A stretch of DNA of 64,000 bases, from contig DASRFA010000040.1 in assembly GCA_035651755.1 (NCBI GenBank), positions 186,001-250,000 of the forward strand, in the 5' to 3' direction. The stretch is from DASRFA01 sp035651755 (GTDB taxonomy: Bacteria > Desulfobacterota > Binatia > UBA12015). The notes beneath the pieces were generated by a model, which was not told the origin of the DNA, made no database searches, and saw only the letters and a list, made by a program, of their open reading frames with translations. The first letter of the stretch is position 1. Every line of letters begins with the position of its first letter. The translations under genes and the position numbers were made by a program. This document shows positions 33,831 to 42,216 of this stretch, piece by piece.

Positions 33831-34270
33831 CGCGCGCGCTCGCCGCCTGCCGCCCCGGCGTCGTCTTCGGAGGGTCCATAGGCGAAGCTCAGGACCTCGT
33901 CGCCGTCGTCGTTCGTGAAGAGCGGCGCGATCTCGAGCGCGACCGGCTGGCCCGGTCGCATCCGCTCGAGCCGCGTCTCCGAGAGGCGCGTGACGACCCG
34001 CATCCCCTCCGGCAGGTCGACGATCCCGAAGCCGTACGGCACCGGCCCGCGATATCCCGGCGGGCGGGCGTTCACGACGGTGAAGAGCGACAGCGTCCCG
34101 GTCGCGCCGATCGCGACGATCTGGCAGCCGTCGCGACCGCAGTACGGGCAGGTGTCGCCGGCCGGAAAGTGGTGGTCGCCGCAGGCCGGGCAACGGCCGG
34201 CGAGGAGCCGCGGGCCGCGGGGGTCGTCCGGAAGCGTGAAGAGGCCCGGGTGGATCGGGACCGCGGCCAT
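33827..34270 (-). CDS. DUF35 OB-fold zinc-ribbon partner 1
   Basis: 147 aa. An N-terminal rubredoxin-like zinc ribbon (GRCPACGDHHFPAGDTCPYC) is followed by the OB-fold (GTLSLFTVVNARPPGY, PYGFGIVDLPEGMRVVTRL, PVALEIAPLF). These proteins form complexes with thiolase-like subunits and help bind the CoA moiety. Start ATG 34270 is followed directly by MAAVPIHPGLFTLPDDP. Translationally coupled to the thiolase-like gene. Confidence 0.88.
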   Translation of the reverse strand: MAAVPIHPGLFTLPDDPRGPRLLAGRCPACGDHHFPAGDTCPYCGRDGCQIVAIGATGTLSLFTVVNARPPGYRGPVPYGFGIVDLPEGMRVVTRLSETRLERMRPGQPVALEIAPLFTNDDGDEVLSFAYGPSEDDAGAAGGERAR

Positions 34271-34414
34271 GGCCGCGCTTACCACCGCCCCCGGCAGAGC
34301 GGCAATGCGGGCCCCCCTCCCGGCCCGGATCGCGGCGCGGCATACTGGCGCGACGGCGACTCGATGCGGCGCAGCGCGTTCTCGCGCGCGCCGAGGCCGT
34401 GTTGTAGAGGCGCG

Positions 34415-35368
34415 ATGGCGATGAGCGTGAGCGGAAGCGCAGGCGCGGCGCAGCTCGACCCGGGCCGCCGGCGGCCGGCGACGTCCGCCGCGGGCGCCGA
34501 CGGTGCGTCGATCCCCGTGCGCCCGTGTCCGGTCTGCGGCGCCGACGGGGCCGTCCCGCATCACGGGCGCGGCAGCACGCTCCGGCGCTGCCGCTGCGGG
34601 CTCGTCTTCGTCGACCCCGAGCCCGACGCCGAGGAGATCGCGGCGCGCGAGTACGAGGCGTTTCAGGGGGGCCTCCGCCACGAGACCGCCGAGATGTTCA
34701 CGCTCTACTACCGGAACTACCCCGACGACCCGGTCGTGCGCGGATTTCGCTCGACCGTTCGGCGCCTCCACGACCTGACCGGAGGCGGCCGCCTGCTCGA
34801 CGTCGGAATCGGCACCGGCCTCTTCCTCCACCTCGCCGAGCAGGCCGGCTTCGAGCCCCTCGGCGTCGAGATCTCGCCGAGCGCGGCGGAGCGCGCCCGC
34901 GAGGAGTTCGGCGTCGACGCCTGGGTCGGCGACTTCGAGGCGTTCTCGACGGATCGGCCGTTCGACGCGCTCGCGATGGCCGACGTGCTCGAGCACTCGG
35001 GCGAGCCCCGCCGCTTCCTCGAGCACGCGGCCGGCCTCCTCCGGCCGGGAGGCGCCCTCTTCGTCGCGGTTCCGAACCGGCGGTCGACCCTCTTCTGGGC
35101 CGCCGACGCGCTCGCCCGCATCCCGGGCCTCGCGCCGGTCGCGGACCGCATCTACGTCCCGAACCACTACACCTACTTCACGCCTGCGACGCTCGCGCGC
35201 CTCGTGCGCGAGGTCGGATTCGAGGTGGTCGACGTGCGCTGCGAGAGCCCGTACCTCGGCCGCTATCGCTTCTCGCTGCCCGTCAAGCTCGGCCTCGTCG
35301 CGCTGATCGCGCTCGGGCGCATGACGGGTCTCGAGGCGCGCGTCGAGGTGCTGGCGGTGCGCCGTTGA
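34415..35368 (+). CDS. SAM-dependent methyltransferase with N-terminal zinc ribbon
   Basis: 317 aa. After a low-complexity start, a zinc-ribbon-like part (CPVCGADGAVPHH, then RRCRCGLVFVDPEP) precedes a class I methyltransferase: GRLLDVGIGTGLFLHLAEQA (SAM motif I), LGVEISPSAAERARE, DALAMADVLEHSGEPRRFL, GLLRPGGALFVAVPN. This architecture is common in surface polysaccharide and secondary-metabolite loci. First gene of a rightward operon with GT9, epimerase and radical SAM genes; its stop overlaps the next TTG start. Substrate unknown. Confidence 0.85.
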   Translation: MAMSVSGSAGAAQLDPGRRRPATSAAGADGASIPVRPCPVCGADGAVPHHGRGSTLRRCRCGLVFVDPEPDAEEIAAREYEAFQGGLRHETAEMFTLYYRNYPDDPVVRGFRSTVRRLHDLTGGGRLLDVGIGTGLFLHLAEQAGFEPLGVEISPSAAERAREEFGVDAWVGDFEAFSTDRPFDALAMADVLEHSGEPRRFLEHAAGLLRPGGALFVAVPNRRSTLFWAADALARIPGLAPVADRIYVPNHYTYFTPATLARLVREVGFEVVDVRCESPYLGRYRFSLPVKLGLVALIALGRMTGLEARVEVLAVRR

Positions 35369-36612
35369 ACCTCCACTTCGCGCGCTACGTCGATCGCTGG
35401 ATCGGGCTCGCCGTCTGCTTCGGGCTCTGGCTCGCCGGCCGGGTGGCCGGCGCGATCCGGGGACGCCGGGTCGTGCCGCCGCTGCTCGCGACCACGCCGC
35501 CCGCACCGGCGGCCGTGCCGCGATCTCCGCGCCGCGTGCTCGCGATCAAGTTCTACGGGCTCGGCAACATCGCGATGATCCTGCCGACGCTGCAGGCGAT
35601 GCGCGACGGCGGCGATTGCGAGATCGACTTCCTCACGCTGCCCGGGAACCGGGAGCTGCTGCAGCGCAGCGGCCTCGTCCGGCGCGCGTTGACGGTCGAG
35701 GTCGGCGGATACGCGAGCTTCCTCTCGTCGGTCGGACGCCTCCTGGGAGCCCTGCGCGCCGGCCGCTACGACGCCGTGATCGACTTCGAGCAGTTCATGA
35801 AGCTGTCGGGCGTGTTCGCGTTCCTGACCGGCGCGGGGGTGCGCGTCGGGTTCAACACCGAGGGGCAGGCGCGCGGCTGGCTCTACACGCATCGCATCGC
35901 GTACGCGGACACCGACCACATGGCCGACATCTTCATGCGGGTCGCGCAGCCGTTCGGGAGAGCGGTCGTTCCCGCGCCGCGCGTGCGGGTCGCCGTATCG
36001 GCGGAGGATCGCGAGCGCGCCCTCCGCCACGCCGGCATCGCGGACGGCGGCCCGCTCGTCGCGATGCACATGGGGACCGGGCCGAACTACAACAAGATCG
36101 CTCTCAAGCGCTGGGACGCCCGCCGCTTCGGCGCGCTCGCGGATGCGCTCATCGAGCGCTGGGGCGCGCGGGTCGCGTTCACGGGCCAGGGGGTCGAGGA
36201 GGCGTCTCTGATCGAGGACGCGCTCGCCGGCATGCGCCATCGATCGGGCGCGCTGTCGCTCTGCGATCGGCTCGACGTGTCCGAGCTGCTCGCGCTGCTC
36301 GACGCGTGCGAGCTGGTCGTGTCGAACGACACGTCGGTGATGCACCTCGCCGGGCTCGTCGAGACGCCGGTGGTCGCGTTCTTCGGCCCGACCGAGCCGC
36401 GCCTCTACGGTCCGCGCGGGCCGAACGACCTGGTCTTCTACAAGGGTCTCTATTGCAGCCCGTGCCTCTCGAACTACAACTTGAAGATGAGCCGCTGCGT
36501 CGACCCGGTCTGCATGCGCGAGATCACCCTCGCGGAAGTGATCGCGGGCGTGGAGGCGCGCTTCGGGTCGTCGGCGCGCGCAGCACCCGGCGAGCGGGCG
36601 GCGGGATTCTGA
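35365..36612 (+). CDS. Glycosyltransferase family 9 (heptosyltransferase-like)
   Basis: 415 aa from TTG 35365 overlapping the upstream stop. GT9 features: RRVLAIKFYGLGNIAMILPT at the N-terminal domain, VAMHMGTGPNYNKIALKRWD, FTGQGVEEASLIEDAL, and SNDTSVMHLAGLVETPVVAFFGPTEP (split here: SNDTSVMHLAGL and VVAFFGPTEP) at the nucleotide-sugar site. A hydrophobic segment lies near the N-terminus. Such enzymes add heptose or related sugars to LPS core or other glycans. A Cys-rich segment near residue 370 (YCSPCLSNYNLKMSRCVDPVC) is typical of the subfamily. Confidence 0.88.
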   Translation: MNLHFARYVDRWIGLAVCFGLWLAGRVAGAIRGRRVVPPLLATTPPAPAAVPRSPRRVLAIKFYGLGNIAMILPTLQAMRDGGDCEIDFLTLPGNRELLQRSGLVRRALTVEVGGYASFLSSVGRLLGALRAGRYDAVIDFEQFMKLSGVFAFLTGAGVRVGFNTEGQARGWLYTHRIAYADTDHMADIFMRVAQPFGRAVVPAPRVRVAVSAEDRERALRHAGIADGGPLVAMHMGTGPNYNKIALKRWDARRFGALADALIERWGARVAFTGQGVEEASLIEDALAGMRHRSGALSLCDRLDVSELLALLDACELVVSNDTSVMHLAGLVETPVVAFFGPTEPRLYGPRGPNDLVFYKGLYCSPCLSNYNLKMSRCVDPVCMREITLAEVIAGVEARFGSSARAAPGERAAGF

Positions 36613-36630
36613 GGGAAGGGCGCGATCGCG

Positions 36631-37692
36631 ATGGACGTTCTCGTCACCGGCTCCTCCGGCGTTCTCGGCCAGAGCCTCGTGCCGCAGCTCGCGCGGCGCG
36701 GCGATCGCCTGCGGCTCTTCGACGTCGTGCCGACGCCGGACGCGCTCGCGCGCGCCATCTCCGAGGCCGGCGGCGCGACCGCCCGCTTCGAGGCGATCGC
36801 CGCCGACATGCGCGACCGCGCCGCCCTCGAGCGGGCCGCCGACGGCGTCGAATCGATCTTCCACCTCGCCGCCGGCCAGCGCATGAAGCCGCAGTTCGCA
36901 TCGCTCTCCGAGGACGAGATCTACGAGATGAACCTGGGCGGCGTGCGCAACGTCCTGGACGCCGCGCGCGCGCGCCGCGTCCGGAAGGTCGTCTTCATCT
37001 CCAGCTCGGGCGTCTACGGCATCCCGCAGACCGACCTCGTCGACGAGGATTCGCACCCGAAGCGACCGATCGGCGCCTACGGCCGCTCCAAGCTCGAGGC
37101 GGAGGAGCTGTGCGCGCGCGCCCTGCAGGAAGGGCTCGACGTGTCGGTGCTGCGCCCGATGAGCCTCTTCGGCGACGGCATGACGGGCGTGTTCGTGCTG
37201 CTCTTCGACTGGGTGCGGCGCGGCCGCCCGGTCTTCCTGCTCGGAAACGGGCGGAATCGCGTGCAGATGGTTGCCGCGGAGGACGTCGCGCGCGCCGCGG
37301 TGCTCGCGGCGGTCACGCCGGGCACGTGCGGCCTCATCGCCAACATCGGCTCCGACCCGGCCGGCGTCCCGACCGTTCGGGCACAGGTCGACGCGCTCAT
37401 CCGGCACGCGGGCTCGGCGTCGCGCGTGCACGCGGTCCCGGCGGTGGTCCTGCGCAACGCGGCGCGCGTCCTGAACGTCTTCGGCATCTCGCCGATCGTC
37501 CCCGAGCACTACCTCCTCGCCGACGTGAACTTCGTTCTCGACATCTCGCGCGCGCGCGAGCGTCTCGGCTGGGAGCCGTCGGGCGACAACGTCGCGATCA
37601 CCTGCGAGGCGTACGACTGGTACTGCCGCAACTGGCAGCTCGTGGCGCCGAAGCCCAACCCGGCGCTACGGATCCTCGAGGCGATCACGTGA
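36631..37692 (+). CDS. NAD-dependent epimerase/dehydratase (extended SDR)
   Basis: 353 aa. Rossmann motif VLVTGSSGVLGQSLVPQLA, catalytic Ser in VVFISSSGVYGIPQTD and YxxxK in YGRSKLEAEELCARAL. RPMSLFGDGMTGVFVLLFDW and NVFGISPIV follow. Likely modifies a nucleotide sugar, or a lipid-linked sugar, for the glycan made by this operon. Start ATG 36631 lies 18 bases after the GT9 stop with a GGAAGGG upstream. Confidence 0.88.
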   Translation: MDVLVTGSSGVLGQSLVPQLARRGDRLRLFDVVPTPDALARAISEAGGATARFEAIAADMRDRAALERAADGVESIFHLAAGQRMKPQFASLSEDEIYEMNLGGVRNVLDAARARRVRKVVFISSSGVYGIPQTDLVDEDSHPKRPIGAYGRSKLEAEELCARALQEGLDVSVLRPMSLFGDGMTGVFVLLFDWVRRGRPVFLLGNGRNRVQMVAAEDVARAAVLAAVTPGTCGLIANIGSDPAGVPTVRAQVDALIRHAGSASRVHAVPAVVLRNAARVLNVFGISPIVPEHYLLADVNFVLDISRARERLGWEPSGDNVAITCEAYDWYCRNWQLVAPKPNPALRILEAIT

Positions 37693-37723
37693 GCGCGGTC
37701 CGGCGAAGCGCGAGAGGCGCGCG

Positions 37724-38830
37724 ATGAAGCTCCGGAGCTACGTCGCGCTCGCGCGGAAGGCATTCGAGGCGAACTTCCGCCGACTCGACCACCCCTTCAA
37801 GCTGACGTTCTGCATCACGTACTGGTGCAACTACCGGTGCGAGACCTGCAACATCTGGCAGATGAAGCCGCGCGACGAGCTGAAGCTCGACGAGATCCGG
37901 CAGTTCTTCCAGAAGTCGCGCGACTTCCTCTGGGTGGACCTCACGGGCGGCGAGGTGACCCTGCGGAAGGACTTCGTCGAGATCGCGCACGCCGTGATCG
38001 ACTCGTGCCCGAACCTGCTCCTGCTCCACTTCCCGACGAATGGATACTTGACGGACAAGATCGTCGCGAACACCCGCGCGATCATGGAGCGCCGGCCGGA
38101 GAAGCTGATCGTCACGGTTTCGACGGACGGCGACGAGGCGATGAACGACGAGATCCGCGGGATCGAGGGCGGGTGGCGGAAGCAGCTCGAGACCTTCCGC
38201 CGGCTGCGCGAGATCCCGGGCGTCGAAGCCGTCCTCGGGATGACGCTGTCGCGGAAGAACGTCGACCACTTCCCGCAGGCGTTCGCCGCCGCGGCGCGCG
38301 AGATCCCCGGCCTCACGCACCGCGACTTCCACGTGAACATCGTGCACGAGTCGCCGCACTACCTCGGCAACACGAACCTCGAGCTGAAGCGCCACGTGCC
38401 GCCGCGCGCGCTCCTCGACGCGGTCCGCGAGGTCGCTCGCCTCCGCGGCGCGCCGCGCGGCCCGGTCGGCTACCTGGAGCGCGCCTACCTCGCGCACGTC
38501 GAGCGCTACCTCATGACCGGCCGCACGCCGATGCGCTGCCACGCCCTGTCCGCGTCGTGCTTCGTCGACTCGTGGGGCAACGTCTTCCCGTGCACGATCT
38601 ACGACCGCCGCCTCGGAAGCCTGCGCGAGGTCGACTACGACCTCCGGCGCCTCTGGTCGTCCGATCTGTCCGTCCAGACGCAGCGCGAGATCTGGTCGTA
38701 CGACTGCCCGCAGTGCTGGACGCCGTGCGAGGCCTACCAGTCCATCATGGGCAACTTCCTCGCCCCCGGCCGCCGCACGCCGCGCACGGCCGCGCCCGAG
38801 CCCACCCCCGATCCCGCCCCGACGCGCTGA
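37724..38830 (+). CDS. Radical SAM protein with SPASM-like C-terminus
   Basis: 368 aa. Cluster motif CNYRCETCNIW (Cx3Cx2C) near residue 38, then DLTGGEVTLRKDFVEIAHAV (the GGE SAM-binding motif) and HFPTNGYLTDKI. C-terminal cysteines in MRCHALSASCFVDSWGNVFP and YDCPQCWTPCEAYQSIMGNF suggest at least one auxiliary Fe-S cluster. Last gene of the glycan-type operon; related proteins there act on sugars, lipids or peptides. Substrate not predictable. Start ATG 37724 has GAGAGG upstream at short spacing. Confidence 0.85.
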   Translation: MKLRSYVALARKAFEANFRRLDHPFKLTFCITYWCNYRCETCNIWQMKPRDELKLDEIRQFFQKSRDFLWVDLTGGEVTLRKDFVEIAHAVIDSCPNLLLLHFPTNGYLTDKIVANTRAIMERRPEKLIVTVSTDGDEAMNDEIRGIEGGWRKQLETFRRLREIPGVEAVLGMTLSRKNVDHFPQAFAAAAREIPGLTHRDFHVNIVHESPHYLGNTNLELKRHVPPRALLDAVREVARLRGAPRGPVGYLERAYLAHVERYLMTGRTPMRCHALSASCFVDSWGNVFPCTIYDRRLGSLREVDYDLRRLWSSDLSVQTQREIWSYDCPQCWTPCEAYQSIMGNFLAPGRRTPRTAAPEPTPDPAPTR

Positions 38831-38917
38831 CGCGCCGGCGCGTCACCGGGGCGCAACGAGGAGACCGGCTCGTCGAAGTCCTCGTCGGCCGCCGCCAAGC
38901 GCCCGGCGCCCATCGCC

Positions 38918-39115
38918 CGCGAAGCGAGCGCGGAGCGAAGCGACCGCGGGAGCGCAGGCAGCATCGCTGCCACGCGCTGGACGCGACCGCCGGCAGGATT
39001 CGCGAGCGAAGCGAGCGCGGAGCGAAGCGAGCGCGGGAGCGCAGGCAGCATCGCTGCCACCGCTGGACGCGGCCGCTGGCAGGATCGCGAGCGAAGCGAG
39101 CGCGGAGCGAAGCGA
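38918..39115 (+). repeat. Tandem repeat, about 84-bp unit, ~2.4 copies
   Basis: Units begin near 38918, 39001 and 39086. Each has GCGAAGCGAGCGCGGAGCGA, then GGGAGCGCAGGCAGCATCGC, TGCCAC and GCTGGACGCG; the third breaks off into the GGGGGTGGGG that precedes a double hairpin. Two full copies differ at few positions. GGCAGC(AT)CGCTGCC inside each unit forms a small hairpin. The array fills most of 38831-39129, where no gene is supported. Confidence 0.85.
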
Positions 39116-39129
39116 CCGCGGGGGTGGGG

Positions 39130-39174
39130 CCCCGTTTGGCTATGCCAAACGGGGCGAGGGGCGCGAGCCCCTCG
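39130..39174. terminator. Two adjacent perfect hairpins, probable terminator
   Basis: Hairpin 1: CCCCGTTTGGC / GCCAAACGGGG with loop TAT (39130-39154). Hairpin 2: CGAGGGGC / GCCCCTCG with loop GCGA (39155-39174). They directly follow the repeat array downstream of the radical SAM gene. A T-rich tail is lacking (TTAGAC). Confidence 0.65.
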
Positions 39175-39191
39175 TTAGACTGGACGACTAT

Positions 39192-39228
39192 GCCGGCGCG
39201 GCAGCCCGAAACGGACCGCCGCGCCGGC
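39192..39228 (-). terminator. Stem-loop downstream of Cys-rich gene
   Basis: Perfect 11-bp stem GCCGGCGCGGC / GCCGCGCCGGC with a 15-base loop, 20 bases past the stop of the leftward secreted-protein gene ending at 39249. Probable terminator for that unit. Confidence 0.55.
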
Positions 39229-39248
39229 TAGCGCCCACGTGGCGGGGG

Positions 39249-39827
39249 CTACGGCGCCACGCAGGGGAATGAGCCGGCGATGTTGATCGCCGGATCGGAC
39301 AGGGAATCTTGAGCACGCGGGTCGAGCCGGAAGACGGACCGCTCGAGCGCGCAGCGGCTGTCGGCGACGACGCAGTCGACCAGCTGGGCGACCGTCCCAG
39401 CGCCGCACGCCGAAACCACGTTGAAGAAGCCGAGTCCTGCGACGAACTCCTCGAGATCGGCGAGCGGAATGAGGCCGCACTTGCCGACGATCTTCGACGC
39501 GCGCGTGGTCTGCTGATCCGCCACCTTCGTGGGAAGCGTCGAGCACGAGTTCGCGGCGGAGGCGAGGCAGGCGGTCGGATCCGCCGCGTCGATCTCCTGC
39601 GCGAGCTTGCACTCGACGACCTTCTCGGTGCAGTTCGACAGGCGCGCGATCGTCGAGTTCGTGAAGCTGCGGATCTGGCTCTCGAACGACTTCTGGCACG
39701 CGAGCAGCGCGGAGCTCGAAGTGGCCGCGGAAGCGCCCGCCGGGATCGCCAGCGCGAGCGCCGTCGCCGCGACCAGCGCGCTGCGGCGCCCGGAGAGGAG
39801 ATTGCGAATCGTCATCGTGGATTTCAT
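39249..39827 (-). CDS. Secreted Cys-rich protein A, unknown function
   Basis: 192 aa from ATG 39827, preceded by GAGGGTGAAGCG. Signal peptide: SGRRSALVAATALALAIPAG, then ASAA. The mature part has spaced cysteines (ACQKSFESQIRSF, LSNCTEKVVECKLAQEIDA, ACLASAANSCS, GKCGLIPL, VSACGAG, VDCVVADSRCALE). The block N-C-x2-K-x3-C-K-x3-EID-x4-C-x2-A-x2-SC recurs in the neighbouring gene ending at 39845, so the two are paralogs. Probably periplasmic or surface with disulfides. Not a family I can name. Confidence 0.75.
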   Translation of the reverse strand: MKSTMTIRNLLSGRRSALVAATALALAIPAGASAATSSSALLACQKSFESQIRSFTNSTIARLSNCTEKVVECKLAQEIDAADPTACLASAANSCSTLPTKVADQQTTRASKIVGKCGLIPLADLEEFVAGLGFFNVVSACGAGTVAQLVDCVVADSRCALERSVFRLDPRAQDSLSDPAINIAGSFPCVAP

Positions 39828-39844
39828 CGCTTCACCCTCCCAGC

Positions 39845-40756
39845 TCACGGCACCGAGACGTCGCCGGACGTCTGGTCCATGCACCCCTGATCCTTGAGGT
39901 CGATCAGGTAGGGGATCGTCGCGGTCGCGGTGTACGGGCCGAAGAGGGCGACCTCGCTCGGTCCGTACGGCTCGGTGATCTGCTGCTCCTGCGAGCCGAC
40001 CGTGATCGTGAGCTTGCCGTTGTTGCCGTTGCCCATGCCCGTGGAGCAAGGCAGGGTCGTGGAATCGCCGGTGATGCGGAGCACGTTGCCCTGCGGCACG
40101 TTGATCGTGCCCGGGTTGACGAGGACGCCGCTTCCGGCGGCGGTCGCCGAGATCACGACGTCGGTGGCCGGGGGCAGCGGGATGTTCGGGAACTCGTCGC
40201 CGAGCCCGGCGTTACCGAGCAGAAGCGCGGCGCGCGGCTTCACCTGCGCGACCACGCCGTCGACGAGGTCCTCGACCTCGTCCCGCACGCACTGGACGAG
40301 CGTCGGCACGTCGGCCGACGTCCCGCAGCTGCCGTCGTTGCCGAACCAGAGGCCGCCGGCCGAGGTCGAGAGCATCGGGCCGATGTCGAGCGCGAGGCAC
40401 GCCGTCGCCGTCTTGGTGTCGAAGAGGGCGATGGCCTTGCTCAGCGCGGAGTCGGCTTGCGAGCCGAGCCGGGCGTTGCAGGAATCCCGCGCCGCGGCCC
40501 GGCAGTTGTTCACGTTGATGCTGTCGACTTCGAAGAGGATCTCGCACTTCAGGAGCTTGTCGACGCAGTTCAGGATGTGGGTGAGCCGCTTCTTGTAGTA
40601 GTTGCGGCCCTGCACCGTGAGCTGCTTGCGGCACGATTTCGCGGCGTCGAATGCCGGGCTCGCGTGAGCGGACCGCGGCGAGCCCATCGCTGCGATCCCC
40701 GAGATCAGGATGGCAGCGCCGAGCGCGATGCCGACTCGAAATTGGAATCGCTTCAT
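39845..40756 (-). CDS. Secreted Cys-rich protein B, paralog of A plus C-terminal domain
   Basis: 303 aa. Signal peptide FRVGIALGAAILISGIAAMG ending near SAHAS. Residues 30-200 align with protein A (SCRKQLTVQGRNYYKKRLTH, LNCVDKLLKCEILFEVDS, NNCRAAARDSCNAR). The extra C-terminal region (INVPQGNVLRITGDSTTLPC, GKLTITVGSQEQQITEPYG, PYTATATIPYLIDLKDQGC) reads like a beta-sandwich. Only 17 bases separate it from gene A, with gene A downstream. Function unknown. Confidence 0.75.
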   Translation of the reverse strand: MKRFQFRVGIALGAAILISGIAAMGSPRSAHASPAFDAAKSCRKQLTVQGRNYYKKRLTHILNCVDKLLKCEILFEVDSINVNNCRAAARDSCNARLGSQADSALSKAIALFDTKTATACLALDIGPMLSTSAGGLWFGNDGSCGTSADVPTLVQCVRDEVEDLVDGVVAQVKPRAALLLGNAGLGDEFPNIPLPPATDVVISATAAGSGVLVNPGTINVPQGNVLRITGDSTTLPCSTGMGNGNNGKLTITVGSQEQQITEPYGPSEVALFGPYTATATIPYLIDLKDQGCMDQTSGDVSVP

Positions 40757-40793
40757 GGTCTCATCTCCCGGCCGAGATGGCCGTCGGTGGTCC

Positions 40794-40828
40794 GGCGGCG
40801 GCGCGTCCGCTCGGGACGCGCCGCCGCC
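40794..40828 (-). terminator. Stem-loop between Cys-rich genes
   Basis: Perfect 15-bp stem GGCGGCGGCGCGTCC / GGACGCGCCGCCGCC with a 5-base loop, ten bases past the stop of the gene at 40839-41369 and upstream of the next start at 40756. Probable terminator or transcript-stabilising hairpin. Confidence 0.6.
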
Positions 40829-40838
40829 GAGGCTCACG

Positions 40839-41369
40839 TCAGTCGCAACAGCTGCCTTCGCTCGCCTCTCCGCCCGAAGCGCTGCAGAGGTCCGCGGACG
40901 AGCGCGTCGCGCAGCGCAGCACCGGGCAGTCGGAGCTGGTGTCGCACGCGATCGTCGCGTCGCTCTCGCACGTTCCGCTGGCGACGCCGTCGCCCGGCGT
41001 CGCATCGTTCAAGCACGCGTCGTGGATCCGACACGCGACGAATCCCGGCTTGCCGCACGTCGAGCGCGCGCCGCAGCGGACCGAGGTCCGCAGGCAGTAG
41101 CGCGACACCGTTCCGTGCGACGTCGCGACCTGCTTCGCCGTCTCGTGGGCGACGCAGCGGACGTACTCGCCGTGGTTCTTCCAGGGGGTCACCGTCCCGT
41201 CGGGCGCCGTCGTGCCCGCGCACGGGCATGCGTCGGCGATCGCGGCCTGCGCCGCCGCGACGGCGGCTGGATCGCAGGTCTTGGGATCGGCCACCGCCTG
41301 CGAGGTGAGGTAGGAAAGAGCGGCAACGGCGATCCCAAGCGCGACGGTGATTCTCGTGGTTCGCGTCAT
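40839..41369 (-). CDS. Secreted Cys-rich protein C, unknown function
   Basis: 176 aa; ATG 41369 follows an excellent AAGGAGGACGCCC. Signal peptide TRITVALGIAVAALSYLTSQ, then AVADP. The mature protein has about 14 cysteines, in KTCDPAAVAAAQAAIADACP, CAGTTAPDG, WKNHGEYVRCVAHETAKQV, SRYCLRTSVRCGARSTCGKP, CRIHDACLND, CESDATIACDTSSDCPVLRC, and ends CCD. The WKNHGxYVxCVA block resembles secreted hypothetical proteins of deltaproteobacteria-type genomes (recollection, unchecked). Not obviously homologous to A and B. Confidence 0.78.
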   Translation of the reverse strand: MTRTTRITVALGIAVAALSYLTSQAVADPKTCDPAAVAAAQAAIADACPCAGTTAPDGTVTPWKNHGEYVRCVAHETAKQVATSHGTVSRYCLRTSVRCGARSTCGKPGFVACRIHDACLNDATPGDGVASGTCESDATIACDTSSDCPVLRCATRSSADLCSASGGEASEGSCCD

Positions 41370-41592
41370 GGGCGTCCTCCTTATGGGCTCGTTGGGGTCG
41401 GCACGTGTCGCGAGGCCGGAGAGACTCGCGGCGGCGTCCCGACGCACGACCCGCGCTCGCCGCTTAGCTCTCGGCGGGCGCTGCGCGGAATCGGGGAAAC
41501 CCGGAAATCGCTTCAGCAAACCCCCGGCAGACCCCGAGGCGTGCGGGTTGCCGCGCCGCGGGTGGTCCTCAGCAGCGCGGGGAATCGGGGCG

Positions 41593-42216
41593 CTACCGCG
41601 CGACCGACGAGCCGGACGCGAGCGACTGCAAAAGCGGTCCGATTTCCGCGAGCTTCACCGTGCGGTCGGCGTAACCGAGGCGGATCGCACGGGACGGCGC
41701 ATCGGGCTCCGCGGCGTCGGCCGGGCTCTGAACGATCACCACACCCCTAGCCGCCCGAACCGCGCTCAGCCCCCTCATCCCGTCTTCCCCGACACCGCTC
41801 AGCAACACAGCCACCACTCGCGGGCCGAACCCTGCGGCCGCGGACGCAAAGAGGGGGTCGAGCCGGTTGGCGCGCTCATCGGTCACGGGAGCGGTTTCGA
41901 TGTGAGTCGCATGCAGGCGCATCACCTCAGACGGCGACGCCAGGTAGATGCGACCGGGCAGAACGGCTTGTTCGTTGAACGCATGGACGATCTTCTGGGT
42001 GGCGAAGTAGCTGAGAAGGGTATGGACGCGACGGCCGTCTCCGCGCCCGCGGTGGACGACGGCCACGATCGCATTCGGCGTGTCCAACCCGCGTAGCACC
42101 TCACAGAGACACTCGATGCCTCCCGTGGAGGCGCCAAGCACGAACACGCGAGACGCCGGCTTCGAACGGTGAGAGCTCGCAAAGTCCGGATAAGCGTCAA
42201 TTTGTCGATCCGACAT
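41593..42216 (-). CDS. Stand-alone CheB-type methylesterase domain
   Basis: 207 aa from ATG 42216 (a GTG at 42249 is possible). The CheB catalytic triad is present: Ser in VFVLGASTGGIECL, His in AVVHRGRGDG, Asp in LLSGVGEDGMRGLSAVRA. IYLASPSEVMRLHATHIET aligns with the usual P-x-x-x-H-M region. The receiver domain of classic CheB is missing and no chemotaxis genes are in the window. It could demethylate or deamidate a chemoreceptor encoded elsewhere, or serve another signalling pathway. Confidence 0.75.
   Translation of the reverse strand: MSDRQIDAYPDFASSHRSKPASRVFVLGASTGGIECLCEVLRGLDTPNAIVAVVHRGRGDGRRVHTLLSYFATQKIVHAFNEQAVLPGRIYLASPSEVMRLHATHIETAPVTDERANRLDPLFASAAAGFGPRVVAVLLSGVGEDGMRGLSAVRAARGVVIVQSPADAAEPDAPSRAIRLGYADRTVKLAEIGPLLQSLASGSSVAR

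Noticed and set aside
38918..39115. CRISPR array
   Set aside because: Units are about 84 bp without unique spacers and no cas gene is present; an ordinary tandem repeat.
40839..41369. Secreted Cys-rich protein as a multiheme cytochrome
   Set aside because: Many cysteines but no CxxCH motif, so disulfides are more likely than hemes.
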